Of a DNA stretch of 64,000 bases, positions 28,507 through 38,029 are shown piece by piece. Position numbers and translations under genes: made by a program. The stretch comes from an uncultured Roseobacter sp. Its GTDB lineage: Bacteria > Pseudomonadota > Alphaproteobacteria > Rhodobacterales > Rhodobacteraceae. The stretch spans positions 372,001 through 436,000 of the forward strand of contig CANKZM010000003.1 of NCBI GenBank assembly GCA_947488305.1, in the 5' to 3' direction. Numbering within the stretch: the stretch's first letter is position 1; the number at the start of each line of letters is the position of its first letter. The notes under the pieces are model-generated. The model saw only the letters and a list, made by a program, of their open reading frames with translations. It ran no database searches and was not told the origin of the DNA.

Positions 28507-29089
28507 CGCCTGGAAGGATGTATTCCGCGCCCTCCCAGGGAGACATGAAATCGAATTGGCGATACTCCTGCACGAGACTCACCGGCTCGTAGACTACGCG
28601 TTTTTGCGCCTCGTCATAGCGTACTTCTGTATAGCCGGTCGTCGGGAAATCCTTGCGCAACGGGTGGCCGCGAAAGCCATAGTCGGTCAGAATGCGACGC
28701 AAATCCGGATGCCCTGTGAAGAGAATCCCAAACATGTCGAAAATCTCGCGTTCAAACCAGTTGGCAGAGGCGTGAACCGGGATCGCCGAGGGCACCATCT
28801 GATCCTCCCGCACGCTCACCCGCAGGCGGACGCGGTGGTTCTGATACATCGACAGCAGATGATAGACGACATCGAAGCGTTTTGCTCGTCCGGCATAGTC
28901 CACAGCGGTGATGTCAACGAGGGTCGAGAAACGGCAGGTCGCATCCGTTTTCAGAAATTCGATCAGACCCAGAATGCTCGACGGCGCCACATCGATGTTC
29001 AACTCGTCATGAGAAATATCCCACCCGAGAACACAGTCAGAACGTTTGCTTTCAATGTAGGCCCCTAACTCGTTCAAAGCATCGGACAT
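28487..29089 (-). CDS. nuoC: NADH-quinone oxidoreductase subunit C
   Basis: The 30-kDa-type subunit of the complex I peripheral arm, 200 residues. The signature is [20 protein letters not shown] (about 112-131), followed by [16 protein letters not shown]. It is separate from NuoD. nuoB ends 42 bases upstream. Confidence 0.96.
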   Translation of the reverse strand: MSDALNELGAYIESKRSDCVLGWDISHDELNIDVAPSSILGLIEFLKTDATCRFSTLVDITAVDYAGRAKRFDVVYHLLSMYQNHRVRLRVSVREDQMVPSAIPVHASANWFEREIFDMFGILFTGHPDLRRILTDYGFRGHPLRKDFPTTGYTEVRYDEAQKRVVYEPVSLVQEYRQFDFMSPWEGAEYILPGDEKKEA

Positions 29090-29131
29090 CTGTAATCTCT
29101 TTCATGTGCTCGCGTCAGGCTGGCGATCCGC

Positions 29132-30021
<890 letters not shown>

Positions 30022-30028
30022 GGGATGG

Positions 30029-30034
30029 CTCCTT
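30029..30034 (-). promoter_or_regulatory. Ribosome-binding site of nuoA (decides TTG start)
   Basis: AAGGAG on the minus strand, 7 bases ahead of TTG 30021. A small perfect hairpin (TGCCGC/GCGGCA around three bases, 30040-30054) lies immediately upstream in the leader and could modulate access. Confidence 0.7.
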
Positions 30035-30089
30035 CTACTTGCCGCAAAGCGGCATAATGGACCGGCGCGTGGCGAGCGCGACCATAATC

Positions 30090-30118
30090 GTCATACTTGC
30101 GCGCTCGGTCAGGGTCAA
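30090..30118 (-). promoter_or_regulatory. Sigma-70-type promoter of the nuo operon
   Basis: On the minus strand TTGACC (30118-30113) and TATGAC (30095-30090) are separated by exactly 17 bases, 5/6 and 4/6 matches to consensus. The predicted start is near 30083, giving a leader of about 60 bases to the nuoA TTG. This is the best housekeeping-type promoter I see for the 24-kb minus-strand run. Confidence 0.6.
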
Positions 30119-30260
30119 CCGACGCACCTCAAAACACAGGCAATTTTCGCGGTCCCGCAACGATTTGCCACGGTCGTCGATGGATTCGCCGACCGCACCC
30201 TGACCGTCACGCATTTCGGCGGTCTTTCGCGCAGCGCATCACCGGCGGAACACTAAAATT

Positions 30261-30289
30261 TGATCCAAGTCGGGTAACCCTTCGTAAGC
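30261..30289 (+). promoter_or_regulatory. Sigma-E (RpoE/ChrR-type) promoter of fasciclin gene
   Basis: TGATCC (30261-30266), an 18-base spacer, and TAAGC (30285-30289). The Rhodobacter sphaeroides sigma-E (singlet-oxygen response) consensus is TGATCC, about 18 bases, TAAGA. A beta-Ig-H3/fasciclin gene is, as I recall, a member of that regulon. Predicted start near 30296. Inverted repeat CCAAGT-CGG-GTAACC / GGTTACTTGG (30265-30301) overlaps the promoter. Confidence 0.6.
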
Positions 30290-30364
30290 TTGGTTACTTG
30301 GACGAAAAGCTGGGCTGGGGTGGCCCTGCTTTCGCGTTCTTCGATCTAGGAAAGAGAGAATACA

Positions 30365-30856
30365 ATGAACAGACGTTTCGCACTGAAAACCACGCTCGCC
30401 GTCGCAGCACTGGCAACTGTCTCAGCCTGTGCAAACATGGGCGGCAATGACCTCGTTGATGTGGCGGCCTCCAACGGCAACTTCAACACCCTTGTTGCAG
30501 CGGTCCAGGCAGCGGGTCTTGAAGATACCCTGCGCAGCGACGGTCCTTTCACAGTTTTCGCTCCGACCGATGAAGCGTTCGCTGCCCTGCCGGCAGGCAC
30601 AGTCGAAAGCCTCTTGCTGCCTGAAAACAAAGATAAGCTGACAAGCATTCTGACTTACCACGTCATTCCTGGCGCCGTGAAAGCCGGTGATGTTCTTGGT
30701 GCAAAGACAGAAGTGACTACCGTGAATGGTCAGTCGCTGACGGTTGATGGCACTGGCGGCGGCGTGAAGGTCGGCGGCGCCAATGTCACTACGGCTGATG
30801 TTGAAGCCTCCAACGGCGTGATCCACGTGATCGACAAGGTGCTTTTGCCGAAATAA
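30365..30856 (+). CDS. Fasciclin (FAS1)-domain lipoprotein
   Basis: A 163-residue protein with a lipoprotein-like signal ([22 protein letters not shown], lipobox VSAC near residue 22) and one FAS1 domain. H1 motif [15 protein letters not shown] and H2-type [13 protein letters not shown] are clear, and the end [11 protein letters not shown] is the usual FAS1 close. It would be displayed in the periplasm or on the outer membrane, where FAS1 domains serve adhesion or stress-linked roles. A ribosome-binding site (AGGAAAGAGAG) precedes the ATG. Regulation by a sigma-E-type promoter is suggested by the upstream boxes. Monocistronic. Confidence 0.92.
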   Translation: MNRRFALKTTLAVAALATVSACANMGGNDLVDVAASNGNFNTLVAAVQAAGLEDTLRSDGPFTVFAPTDEAFAALPAGTVESLLLPENKDKLTSILTYHVIPGAVKAGDVLGAKTEVTTVNGQSLTVDGTGGGVKVGGANVTTADVEASNGVIHVIDKVLLPK

Positions 30857-30874
30857 GGCCAGAGCAGAAAATCG

Positions 30875-30900
30875 GACCCGCAAGCATCGTCTTGCGGGTC
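30875..30900. terminator. Hairpin between fasciclin and liuC (convergent)
   Basis: GACCCGCAAG and CTTGCGGGTC form perfect 10-base arms around a 6-base loop, between two convergent genes. There is no T-run on the plus side; on the minus side the arm is followed by CGATTTTCT. It probably ends transcription in one or both directions. Confidence 0.7.
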
Positions 30901-30920
30901 ATATCTACAGAGTAAAGCGC

Positions 30921-31703
30921 CTAGTCAGCCCAAGAGGCTTTCCGCTTCTCGAAAAACGCCGCGGTCCCTTCTTCGGCTTCGGAATCCTGCCACCGTTCTG
31001 CCAAGGCATCGATAGACATATCGATGCTGCTTTGCGGGACGGATGCGCTCAACTTCAACGCAAGAGATTTAGCGGCAGACACTGCACCCGGCGCACATGA
31101 TAGATACGCGGTAACCTCTTCCTCTACTGCTGCGTCCAGCCCGTCGCGGGACACGGCTTTGGACAGGATGCCCAGACGTTCGGCTTCCTGCGCCTCGAAA
31201 AGCCGCGATGACATGAACACCTGTCGGGCACGGCCCTCCCCCATGCGCGCCAGCACGTAAGGTCCAATCGTTGCGGGGATGAGGCCGAGACGCGTTTCGG
31301 TCAGCCCGAATTTTACGCCTTCAACGCCAATCGCCAAGTCACAGATACAGGCGAGGCCAACGCCACCTCCAAAAGCATTGCCTTGGATTTTGCCAATCAG
31401 CGGTTTGGGCAGGGTGTTCAAAGCCCCTAGCATCACGGCCAGCTTTCGCGCCTCCGCTTTGCGGGTGTCCGCGTCCATACCCATCTGATCGCGCATCCAG
31501 CCCAAATCCCCACCGGCGCAAAAGGACTGGCCCGCGCCGGTCAGGACCACCACCCGAATGGCGGGATCAGCAGCCACCTGTGATGCCGCTTGCGTCAGTT
31601 CCGCGATCATCTGCGCTGACAGCGCATTGCGCTTTTCCGGCCGATTCAGTGTGAGCTTTGCCACACCGCGCGTATCTGTTTCCAATAAGAGCGTCTTGAA
31701 CAT
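30921..31703 (-). CDS. liuC: Enoyl-CoA hydratase family, probable methylglutaconyl-CoA hydratase
   Basis: A 260-residue crotonase. The oxyanion-hole segments SFCAGGDLGWMRDQ (about 60-73) and GNAFGGGVGLACICDLAIG (about 108-126) are clear. Within the liu block (ivd, mccAB, HMG-CoA lyase) the specific step would be hydration of 3-methylglutaconyl-CoA to HMG-CoA in leucine degradation; this specificity comes from context. It is the last gene of the block, 9 bases after the HMG-CoA lyase. Confidence 0.9.
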   Translation of the reverse strand: MFKTLLLETDTRGVAKLTLNRPEKRNALSAQMIAELTQAASQVAADPAIRVVVLTGAGQSFCAGGDLGWMRDQMGMDADTRKAEARKLAVMLGALNTLPKPLIGKIQGNAFGGGVGLACICDLAIGVEGVKFGLTETRLGLIPATIGPYVLARMGEGRARQVFMSSRLFEAQEAERLGILSKAVSRDGLDAAVEEEVTAYLSCAPGAVSAAKSLALKLSASVPQSSIDMSIDALAERWQDSEAEEGTAAFFEKRKASWAD

Positions 31704-31712
31704 TGCAAAGAC

Positions 31713-32585
31713 CTACTCTGCCGGTGCGGTTTCAGTACGCATCGCAAGAGCCCGCGTTGCGGCAGTTTCTATGACGTTCAGATCCAACCCGGTGTCGTAT
31801 CCCAACCCGGCAAGATGTGCCGCTACCTGCTCGGTCGCCACGTTGCCTGCAGCGCCCGGCGCAAACGGACATCCCCCCAAACCACCGACAGCCGCATCAA
31901 AGACCCGCACACCGAGACTGAGGGACGCATCAATGTTGGCCAATGCCTTTCCACCGGTGTCATGATAATGCCCCGCCAGGCGTCCGACGGGAACAACGTC
32001 CCTCACGGCCAGCAGCATACGCGCGATACTGTCGGGTGTGCCCGCGCCGGTGGTGTCGCCCAGGCTGATCTCATAGCACCCCATGGCAAAAAGCCTGTCT
32101 GCGACCGCCGCAACCTTGGCCGGGTCCACCAGCCCGTCAAAGGGGCAAGCAATTGTGCAAGAGACATATCCTCGGACAGGCAGGTCGATATGACGGGCTT
32201 CTTCCAGAATTGGCGCAAAACGCTCGAAACTTTCCTCGATGCTTGCGTTGATATTAGCCTTTGAAAACCCTTCGGAGGCCGACGCGAATACGGCAACCTC
32301 ATCCGCGCCTGCGGCTCTTGCATCTGCATATCCGCGCATATTCGGCGTGAGCGCCGCGTATCTCACACCGGGTGCGCGGGAAATGCCGGCAAGAACGTCA
32401 CCTGATCCGGCCATCTGGGGCATCAGTTTGGGTGACACAAAGCTTGCGACCTCGATGCGCCGGAATCCCGCGCGGCTCAGGTCATCCACCAAAGCGATCT
32501 TATCGGCCGTCGAGATCAGCTCCGCTTCATTCTGCAACCCATCCCGCGGGCCCACTTCGAATATTTCGCATGGTCCGAGACTCAT
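31713..32585 (-). CDS. mvaB: Hydroxymethylglutaryl-CoA lyase
   Basis: Cleaves HMG-CoA to acetyl-CoA and acetoacetate, the last step of leucine degradation. The TIM-barrel motif EVGPRDGLQNE (about 8-18) holds the metal-binding Asp and catalytic Arg, and the loop GGLGGCPFAPGAAGN contains the catalytic Cys. The 290 residues are typical. It lies between the GST gene (28 bases) and liuC (9 bases). Confidence 0.95.
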   Translation of the reverse strand: MSLGPCEIFEVGPRDGLQNEAELISTADKIALVDDLSRAGFRRIEVASFVSPKLMPQMAGSGDVLAGISRAPGVRYAALTPNMRGYADARAAGADEVAVFASASEGFSKANINASIEESFERFAPILEEARHIDLPVRGYVSCTIACPFDGLVDPAKVAAVADRLFAMGCYEISLGDTTGAGTPDSIARMLLAVRDVVPVGRLAGHYHDTGGKALANIDASLSLGVRVFDAAVGGLGGCPFAPGAAGNVATEQVAAHLAGLGYDTGLDLNVIETAATRALAMRTETAPAE

Positions 32586-32613
32586 TTTGCGTCCTCCGCT
32601 CGTTGCAACATTT

Positions 32614-33279
32614 TCACTCTATCGGCCATGGGGGATAAAAGTCTCGCTCATAAATGCCATCGCCTTGAGGCAAGGCCGCCTCAAAGGCCGGTCGTGCGGT
32701 AATCCTTGCATACCACTCCTGCAAAGCCGGGAAAGCGTCGAGCCCTGCAAAATGGCGTGCCATATAGACCGCCTGCCCGACAGAGACGTCGGCGGCCGAA
32801 AACCCTGACGTCAGCAGGTAGTCCCGTTTCTCGATAGGAGTCGACAGTCGCGCTTCAATTGCCGCGTAACACTTTGCAACGCGCGCGGCCTCCAGTTTCA
32901 TGACAATGGGGCTGCGCATGTGGTCATCGTAAAGAGCCACATGCTGTTGCGTGAGCGCCGCCGTGTGCTGACTGATTGTTTCCGCAAAATGCACCCAAAC
33001 CAGCCAACTCATGCGGTCGGGTGTACCCGCGCTGCGCCCCAATCCGTCCGGGCTGTATCTTTCGCAAAGGTATTGGGTGATCGCACCGGTTTCGAACATG
33101 CGCTCCCCGTCGATCTCGAGCGCGGGCACACGGCCAGCGGGCGAAAGGGTCAGGAACTCTGAATTGCGCAAGGTCTTGTCGAATGGGTAGCTGCGCAGTT
33201 GAAAGGGCACTTCCAGCTCATTCAACAGCCAAAGCGTGCGCATCGATCGGGTTTGCGGGCAATGATGCAAGGTGATCAT
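32614..33279 (-). CDS. Glutathione S-transferase family protein
   Basis: A 221-residue cytosolic GST. The N-terminal thioredoxin-like fold (MITLHHCPQTRSMRTLWLLNELEVPF, cut here; about residues 1-26, with RSMRTLW in the catalytic loop) and RVPALEIDGERMFETGAITQYL (glutathione-binding cis-Pro and Glu) are clear, with the all-helical C-terminal domain after residue 85. Its start overlaps the mccA stop by 4 bases, so it belongs to the liu transcript. Its substrate there is unknown; protection from reactive acyl-CoA intermediates is a guess. Confidence 0.9.
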   Translation of the reverse strand: MITLHHCPQTRSMRTLWLLNELEVPFQLRSYPFDKTLRNSEFLTLSPAGRVPALEIDGERMFETGAITQYLCERYSPDGLGRSAGTPDRMSWLVWVHFAETISQHTAALTQQHVALYDDHMRSPIVMKLEAARVAKCYAAIEARLSTPIEKRDYLLTSGFSAADVSVGQAVYMARHFAGLDAFPALQEWYARITARPAFEAALPQGDGIYERDFYPPWPIE

Positions 33280-35216
33280 GACGAATCCTCGTCTTCGAGA
33301 AGGACAAGCGCCTGTCCGGCAGCCACCTGTTCACCTTCCGCGACCAATACTTCAGCGACTGTTCCGTCGCGGTTGGCTTGCAGGCTATGCTCCATCTTCA
33401 TCGCTTCGAGCACGGCAAGACGCTTCCCAGCCTGCACGGTATCTCCTGCGGACACCGCCAGCAGTTTCACAAGGCCTGGCATCGGGGCTTCGATCACATT
33501 GCCCTGATGAGCACCGTCCGTCGCCTGCACGAGAGGATCATGCACCTCAAAGGCCAATCCAAAACGATCAAAAACGGTAAGCCTCCCGTCCTTACGATGA
33601 ACATTTGGGAGCGGTTTGCCATCGACCTGCCACCGCCCGGCTCTCCGCTCTACCGGCACCATTTCTTCATCAACAAACCAGTGCTGCAAATCTTCGTTCA
33701 AAACCTCAACTGAAAGGTCTCGTAGGTCGTCCCGATGTTGTACTTTCACATCTTGCCTGAGCGGTTGCCAAAGCGTGAAACCAGCCTCCGTCGGGGGTGC
33801 CCCCAGACCCAGTGCGGCCATTCCGGCCGCGATCCAATGTCGGTGGGATGGCTTGGGGGGTTCCGTCAAAACCACCAGATCACGGGCAATCAGACCGGTG
33901 TCGAACCAACCTTCCTTAAACCCGGTATGCGTCGCAAGAGCGCCAAGAAACGCGAGATTGGTCACCGTTCCAGCCACTTCGCAGCCAGCAAGCGCCTTTG
34001 CGAGCTTTGACAAGGCGACATCCCGCGTTGGTCCATGCACCACCAGTTTGGCAATCATCGGATCATAGTAAGGACTGATTTCGTCGCCGCTGCGCACCCC
34101 GGTATCCGCACGCGCCGCGTCAGGGAAGGAAATATGATCAAGACGCCCGGTGGCTGGGAGGAAACCGGCGGGCACATCCTCTGCGTAAAGCCTTGCCTCG
34201 AATGCATGTCCCGAAATCCGGATATCTTCCTGGGTCGCGGGCAAGGTCTCGCCTGCGGCCACACGCAGTTGCCATTCCACCAGATCAATGCCGGTGATGG
34301 CCTCGGTTATCGGATGCTCCACTTGCAGCCGGGTGTTCATTTCCATGAAGTAAAATCCGTCCGGGCGTAAAGGCCCCGACCCGTCCACGATGAACTCAAC
34401 GGTGCCCGCGCCGCTATACCCTATCGCCTCAGCCGCGCGCACAGCCGCCGCCCCCATCGCCGCTCGCAACTCGTCGGTCATGCCCGGTGCCGGAGCTTCT
34501 TCGATCACCTTCTGATGGCGTCGTTGCAGGGAGCAATCCCGCTCAAACAGGTGCAAGGCCTGGCTACCATCGCCAAAGATCTGAACTTCAATATGGCGGG
34601 GGTTGGCGATGAATTTCTCCACCAGCACATCGCTGTTGCCGAAAGCTGTCTGCGCCTCGGATCGGGCGGAGGTCAGGGCGGCGGAAAAACCCGCCGCCGT
34701 TTCCACAAGCCGCATGCCTTTACCGCCGCCCCCGGCCACGGCCTTGATCAACACCGGATAGCCCACCTCGTCCGCAGCGGCGGCAAGTCGCGCGTCGCTC
34801 TGATCGGCCTCGTGGTATCCCGGCACAACCGGCACACCAGCTTTCACCATCAAAGCCTTGGCCGCATCCTTCAAGCCCATCGCCCGTATCGCCTCGGCAG
34901 ATGGGCCGATAAAGACGAGACCCGCAGCTTCGACCGCTTCGACGAACTCAGGGTTTTCGCTCAGGAACCCGTACCCTGGGTGAATCGCCTCCGCCCCAGT
35001 CTCCAGCGCAGCTTGGATGATCTCCTGCCCGCGCAGATAGCTTTGCTCCGGCGCGGCGCCCCCAATCTCAACTGCGGTATCCGCACGTTCAACGTGAAGC
35101 GCGTTTGAATCCACATCCGAATGCACCGCAACACAGGAGACGCCCATAGGTTGCGCCGTCTGCATGATCCGGCATGCGATCTCGCCCCGGTTGGCAATCA
35201 GAATACGCTTAAACAT
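33276..35216 (-). CDS. mccA: 3-methylcrotonyl-CoA carboxylase, biotin-containing alpha subunit
   Basis: Carboxylates biotin with ATP and bicarbonate, then passes CO2 to MccB. Domains in order: biotin carboxylase (MFKRILIANRGEIACRI, ATP-grasp with GGGGKGMRLV, EMNTRLQVEHPITE), a middle domain, and the C-terminal biotinyl domain with EAMKMEHS near residue 612. Start at 35216, because MFKRILIANRGEIA is the family N-terminus; the frame extends 11 codons upstream. 646 residues, normal. Specificity for methylcrotonyl-CoA comes from context with ivd, mvaB and mccB. Confidence 0.93.
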   Translation of the reverse strand: MFKRILIANRGEIACRIMQTAQPMGVSCVAVHSDVDSNALHVERADTAVEIGGAAPEQSYLRGQEIIQAALETGAEAIHPGYGFLSENPEFVEAVEAAGLVFIGPSAEAIRAMGLKDAAKALMVKAGVPVVPGYHEADQSDARLAAAADEVGYPVLIKAVAGGGGKGMRLVETAAGFSAALTSARSEAQTAFGNSDVLVEKFIANPRHIEVQIFGDGSQALHLFERDCSLQRRHQKVIEEAPAPGMTDELRAAMGAAAVRAAEAIGYSGAGTVEFIVDGSGPLRPDGFYFMEMNTRLQVEHPITEAITGIDLVEWQLRVAAGETLPATQEDIRISGHAFEARLYAEDVPAGFLPATGRLDHISFPDAARADTGVRSGDEISPYYDPMIAKLVVHGPTRDVALSKLAKALAGCEVAGTVTNLAFLGALATHTGFKEGWFDTGLIARDLVVLTEPPKPSHRHWIAAGMAALGLGAPPTEAGFTLWQPLRQDVKVQHRDDLRDLSVEVLNEDLQHWFVDEEMVPVERRAGRWQVDGKPLPNVHRKDGRLTVFDRFGLAFEVHDPLVQATDGAHQGNVIEAPMPGLVKLLAVSAGDTVQAGKRLAVLEAMKMEHSLQANRDGTVAEVLVAEGEQVAAGQALVLLEDEDSS

Positions 35217-35278
35217 GCACGCCTCCTTCCCTTGGCCACCCAAAGGCAATCACGGTATCTTGCCGGCCAACTGCCGTA

Positions 35279-36883
35279 TCACATGCGAAATACGCCAAAG
35301 CGGGTCTCCTCGATGGGGGCGTTCAATGTGGCCGACAGGGAAAGGGCAAGTACATCACGACTCTTGCGCGGATCGATAATGCCGTCGTCCCACAGCCGCG
35401 CTGAGGCATAGAGCGGATGGCTCTGGTGCTCAAACATGTCGATTGTAGGTTGTTTGAAAGCGGCCTCTTCCTCTGCTGACCATGTACCGCCCTTGCGCTC
35501 GATGGCGTCCCGCTTCACGGTCGCCAGGACACCTGCTGCCTGCGCTCCTCCCATGACGGAGATGCGACTGTTCGGCCAGGTCCAGAGAAACCGTGGTGAA
35601 TACGCTCGCCCGGCCATACCGTAATTCCCCGCCCCGAACGAACCGCCAACAAGCATCGTGATCTTTGGTACGTTTGCGCAGGCGACTGCGGTTACCATCT
35701 TGGCGCCGTGTCGCGCGATGCCCTCGTTTTCGTATTTTTGACCAACCATGAAACCGGTGATGTTCTGAAGGAAAACCAACGGAATATGACGTTGTGTGCA
35801 GAGTTCAATGAAATGGGCCCCTTTTTGGGCGGATTCAGAGAACAGAACGCCATTGTTCGCGATAATCCCCACCGGACAGCCTTTCACATGGGCAAAGCCG
35901 GTCACCAAAGTCTCTCCGAAACGCGCCTTGAACTCGTCAAAACGCGAGCCGTCTACAAGGCGCGCGATGACCTCACGGATGTCGTAGGGCGTGCGCAAAT
36001 CCGCTGGCACAACGCCAAGAATTTCGTCCGGGTCATACGCGGGCTCTTCAGGCGATGCCCACTGTACTGTTGTTGGTTTTGCGCGATTCAGCCCCGCCAC
36101 CGCCTCTCTCGCAAGCGCCAGAGCATGGGCATCATCCTCCGCAAGGTAATCCGCAACACCGGAAAGCCGGGTATGCGCGTCGCCGCCGCCAAGATCCTCA
36201 GCACTGACAACTTCACCGGTAGCGGCCTTAACCAGCGGTGGCCCGGCAAGAAAAATCGTGCCCTGGTTCTTCACAATGATCGTGACATCCGACATCGCGG
36301 GCACATACGCCCCGCCCGCCGTACAGGATCCCATGACCACTGCGATCTGGGGCACACCTGCGGCACTCATTCGCGCCTGATTGTAAAAGATGCGCCCAAA
36401 ATGATCGCGGTCCGGGAACACCTCGTCTTGATTGGGCAGGTTCGCACCGCCACTATCGACCAGATAGACGCAGGGCAGGTTGTTTTCTGCGGCAATCTCC
36501 TGCGCACGCAAATGCTTTTTCACGCTCATCGGGTAATAGGTGCCACCTTTGACCGTGGCGTCGTTACAGACAACCATCACCTCCTGCCCCGACACACGCC
36601 CGACGCCTGCAATAACGCCCGCCGCAGGAGCCGCCCCATCGTAAAGACCATGCGCTGCCGTCGCACCAATCTCCAGGAAAGGGCTGCCAGGGTCGAGCAG
36701 ATTGGCAACCCGATCCCGCGGCAGCATTTTGCCACGGGCCAGGTGACGTTCACGGGCAGCATCACCGCCGCCCGCCGCTGCCACTTGCGCAACCGTGGCG
36801 ATCTCTTCGAGCGCTGACAGATGCGCCTGCTGGTTTGCCTTAAAGGTATCAGACCCTTTTGTGACTTGCGACGTGATCTTCAT
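35279..36883 (-). CDS. mccB: 3-methylcrotonyl-CoA carboxylase, carboxyltransferase beta subunit
   Basis: Transfers CO2 from biotin to 3-methylcrotonyl-CoA. Two crotonase-fold carboxyltransferase halves: [20 protein letters not shown] and [20 protein letters not shown] are the classic MccB segments, and the second half has [20 protein letters not shown] and [20 protein letters not shown]. Two starts are close; ATG 36883 (MKITSQ) has GGGAG 8 bases away and gives 534 residues, ATG 36889 would have only a 2-base gap. mccA starts 62 bases downstream. Confidence 0.95.
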   Translation of the reverse strand: MKITSQVTKGSDTFKANQQAHLSALEEIATVAQVAAAGGGDAARERHLARGKMLPRDRVANLLDPGSPFLEIGATAAHGLYDGAAPAAGVIAGVGRVSGQEVMVVCNDATVKGGTYYPMSVKKHLRAQEIAAENNLPCVYLVDSGGANLPNQDEVFPDRDHFGRIFYNQARMSAAGVPQIAVVMGSCTAGGAYVPAMSDVTIIVKNQGTIFLAGPPLVKAATGEVVSAEDLGGGDAHTRLSGVADYLAEDDAHALALAREAVAGLNRAKPTTVQWASPEEPAYDPDEILGVVPADLRTPYDIREVIARLVDGSRFDEFKARFGETLVTGFAHVKGCPVGIIANNGVLFSESAQKGAHFIELCTQRHIPLVFLQNITGFMVGQKYENEGIARHGAKMVTAVACANVPKITMLVGGSFGAGNYGMAGRAYSPRFLWTWPNSRISVMGGAQAAGVLATVKRDAIERKGGTWSAEEEAAFKQPTIDMFEHQSHPLYASARLWDDGIIDPRKSRDVLALSLSATLNAPIEETRFGVFRM

Positions 36884-36928
36884 ACCCATTCTCCCAATGC
36901 ACCCGTCGTTGCTTTGGTCGCTGCAATG

Positions 36929-37249
36929 CTAAGTCTGCGGAACATCGACTGCCTCCGGTGCGGTTTCCAGTTTCATCAGACGGCCAAATCTGTCTACCGG
37001 ATAATCGATACGTTCTCCGCGCGGCGCAACGCAGCTCACTACAATCCAGATCGCATTTCCAGGGCCAGGCCGGGCGGTACAATCCGTCGCTTGCGCAGGC
37101 GCGCCATATGTTCTGACGTAATAGGCGGTATAGGTTTCGATAACGTCGGTCTCGGTGATCAGGGATAGCTTGAGCCCCTGGCGATAGGCCAGCAAACCCA
37201 CTGCCACGACAAGGCAGGCAAATGGCGCGAACCACAACCAGCGCGGCAC
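36929..37249 (-). CDS. Membrane-anchored hypothetical protein upstream of mccB
   Basis: A 106-residue protein with one N-terminal hydrophobic segment (WLWFAPFACLVVAVGLLAY, about residues 4-22), then a soluble domain with two Cys (TDCTARPG, VSCVAPRG) that could be disulfide-bonded outside the inner membrane. No family recognised. The start codon is GTG (37249) without a strong ribosome-binding site, so the true start may differ. It ends 45 bases before mccB and starts 122 bases from the divergent ompW, so it may be first gene of the mccB transcript. Confidence 0.6.
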   Translation of the reverse strand: MPRWLWFAPFACLVVAVGLLAYRQGLKLSLITETDVIETYTAYYVRTYGAPAQATDCTARPGPGNAIWIVVSCVAPRGERIDYPVDRFGRLMKLETAPEAVDVPQT

Positions 37250-37275
37250 TATATCGCACTTTCAAGCGTGAGAAT

Positions 37276-37298
37276 TGCCGCGCCGCGGCATTTTTTTT
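37276..37298 (+). terminator. Rho-independent terminator-like hairpin upstream of ompW
   Basis: TGCCGC / GCGGCA around a 3-base loop (37276-37290) is followed directly by eight T (37291-37298) on the plus strand. No plus-strand gene ends here: the nearest plus gene upstream is fasciclin, 6 kb away. The T-run overlaps the first bases of the FNR-type site. Confidence 0.6.
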
Positions 37299-37337
37299 GA
37301 CCCAAGTCAAAGCAGTATGAAATCAAGCGCTTAAGAT
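37297..37337 (+). promoter_or_regulatory. FNR-type operator and class II promoter of ompW
   Basis: TTGACCCAAGTCAA (37297-37310) is a perfect palindrome of the FNR/FnrL/Dnr type (TTGAC-N4-GTCAA). A -10-like TAAGAT lies at 37332-37337, predicting a start near 37345; the palindrome centre (37303.5) is then at about -41.5, the standard class II activator position. The ompW gene is oxygen-regulated through FNR in enterobacteria. The site could also act on the divergent 106-residue gene. Confidence 0.75.
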
Positions 37338-37371
37338 AGCTGACGTACATTACGGAAAGGTAGAAAACAAA

Positions 37372-37977
37372 ATGACACACGCACTGAAAGCCATTTTGCT
37401 CACCAGCGTTGTTGCGTTGGCTTCTGGCCCCGCTCTGGCCCAGTCGCAAGGCGATTGGACGTTTGGTGTTGGCGTCGGAAATGTGAACCCCAAGTCCGAC
37501 AACGGCACACTCGCCGGAGGGGAGGCCTCGATAGACGACGACTACAGTCTTGTTTTCACTGCCGAGTACTTCATCCGAGACAATCTTGGCATTGAATTGC
37601 TGGCCGCGACCCCGTTCGAGCATGATGTCTCCATCAGTGGTATCGGTGATGCTGGCAGCGTCAAACACCTGCCGCCGACCCTGTCGCTGAACTACCACTT
37701 CCCGACCCAATCGGCCTGGAAACCCTATGTCGGCGCTGGCATCAACTACACCACTTTCTTTGAAGAAGACTCCGATCTCGGGAAGCTCGAACTTGACGAT
37801 TCCTTTGGGGTCGCTGTGCAAGCTGGTGTCGACTATCTGGTCTCGCCCACCTCTGCCGTGCGTTTCACGGCTCGCTGGATCGACATTGACACAGATGTCG
37901 AGTTGGACGGTGCGGACATTGGCACCGCGGAGATTGATCCGGTGGTCCTCAGCCTGTCCTACGTATTCCAGTTCTGA
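37372..37977 (+). CDS. ompW: OmpW-family outer membrane protein
   Basis: An eight-stranded beta-barrel porin-like protein of 201 residues. Residues 1-23 are the signal peptide (ending SGPALA, cleavage before QSQ). The family blocks are DWTFGVGVGNVNPKSD, YFIRDNLGIELLAATPFEHD, LPPTLSLNYHF and PYVGAGINYTTFF, and the chain ends in the C-terminal aromatic SYVFQF typical of outer-membrane barrels. OmpW passes small hydrophobic molecules and is linked to oxygen and stress responses. A GGAAAGG ribosome-binding site lies about 12 bases before the ATG. The gene is inserted, in opposite orientation, between ivd and mccB. Confidence 0.92.
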   Translation: MTHALKAILLTSVVALASGPALAQSQGDWTFGVGVGNVNPKSDNGTLAGGEASIDDDYSLVFTAEYFIRDNLGIELLAATPFEHDVSISGIGDAGSVKHLPPTLSLNYHFPTQSAWKPYVGAGINYTTFFEEDSDLGKLELDDSFGVAVQAGVDYLVSPTSAVRFTARWIDIDTDVELDGADIGTAEIDPVVLSLSYVFQF

Positions 37978-37998
37978 ACCGGACTCACCAAACACCTT

Positions 37999-38029
37999 GC
38001 CTGATCCGATGTGTAACATGGGGTCAGGC
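37999..38029. terminator. Weak inverted repeat between convergent ompW and ivd
   Basis: GCCTGATCC (37999-38007) and GGGTCAGGC (38021-38029) pair in 8 of 9 positions (one G:T) around a 13-base loop. It overlaps the ivd stop codon at 38024. No T-run follows, so termination is uncertain. Confidence 0.35.

Larger units (their letters stand above)
30022..30364. other. Divergent promoter region nuoA / fasciclin
   Basis: This 343-base stretch has no gene I can support. It holds the nuoA leader and promoter on the minus strand (30022-30118) and the fasciclin promoter and leader on the plus strand (30261-30364). The middle (30119-30260) is GC-rich and I see no further structure in it. Confidence 0.7.

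Noticed and set aside
30260-30273. TTGATCCAAGTCGG as a second FNR-type site before fasciclin
   Set aside because: Only the first half and two further bases fit; the second half lacks TCAA. The same bases are better explained as the sigma-E -35 element.
35708-36817. Long open frame on the plus strand opposite mccB
   Set aside because: It is the antisense of a well-supported gene, with a Cys/His/Arg-rich composition and no domain. High-GC coding DNA commonly gives such frames.
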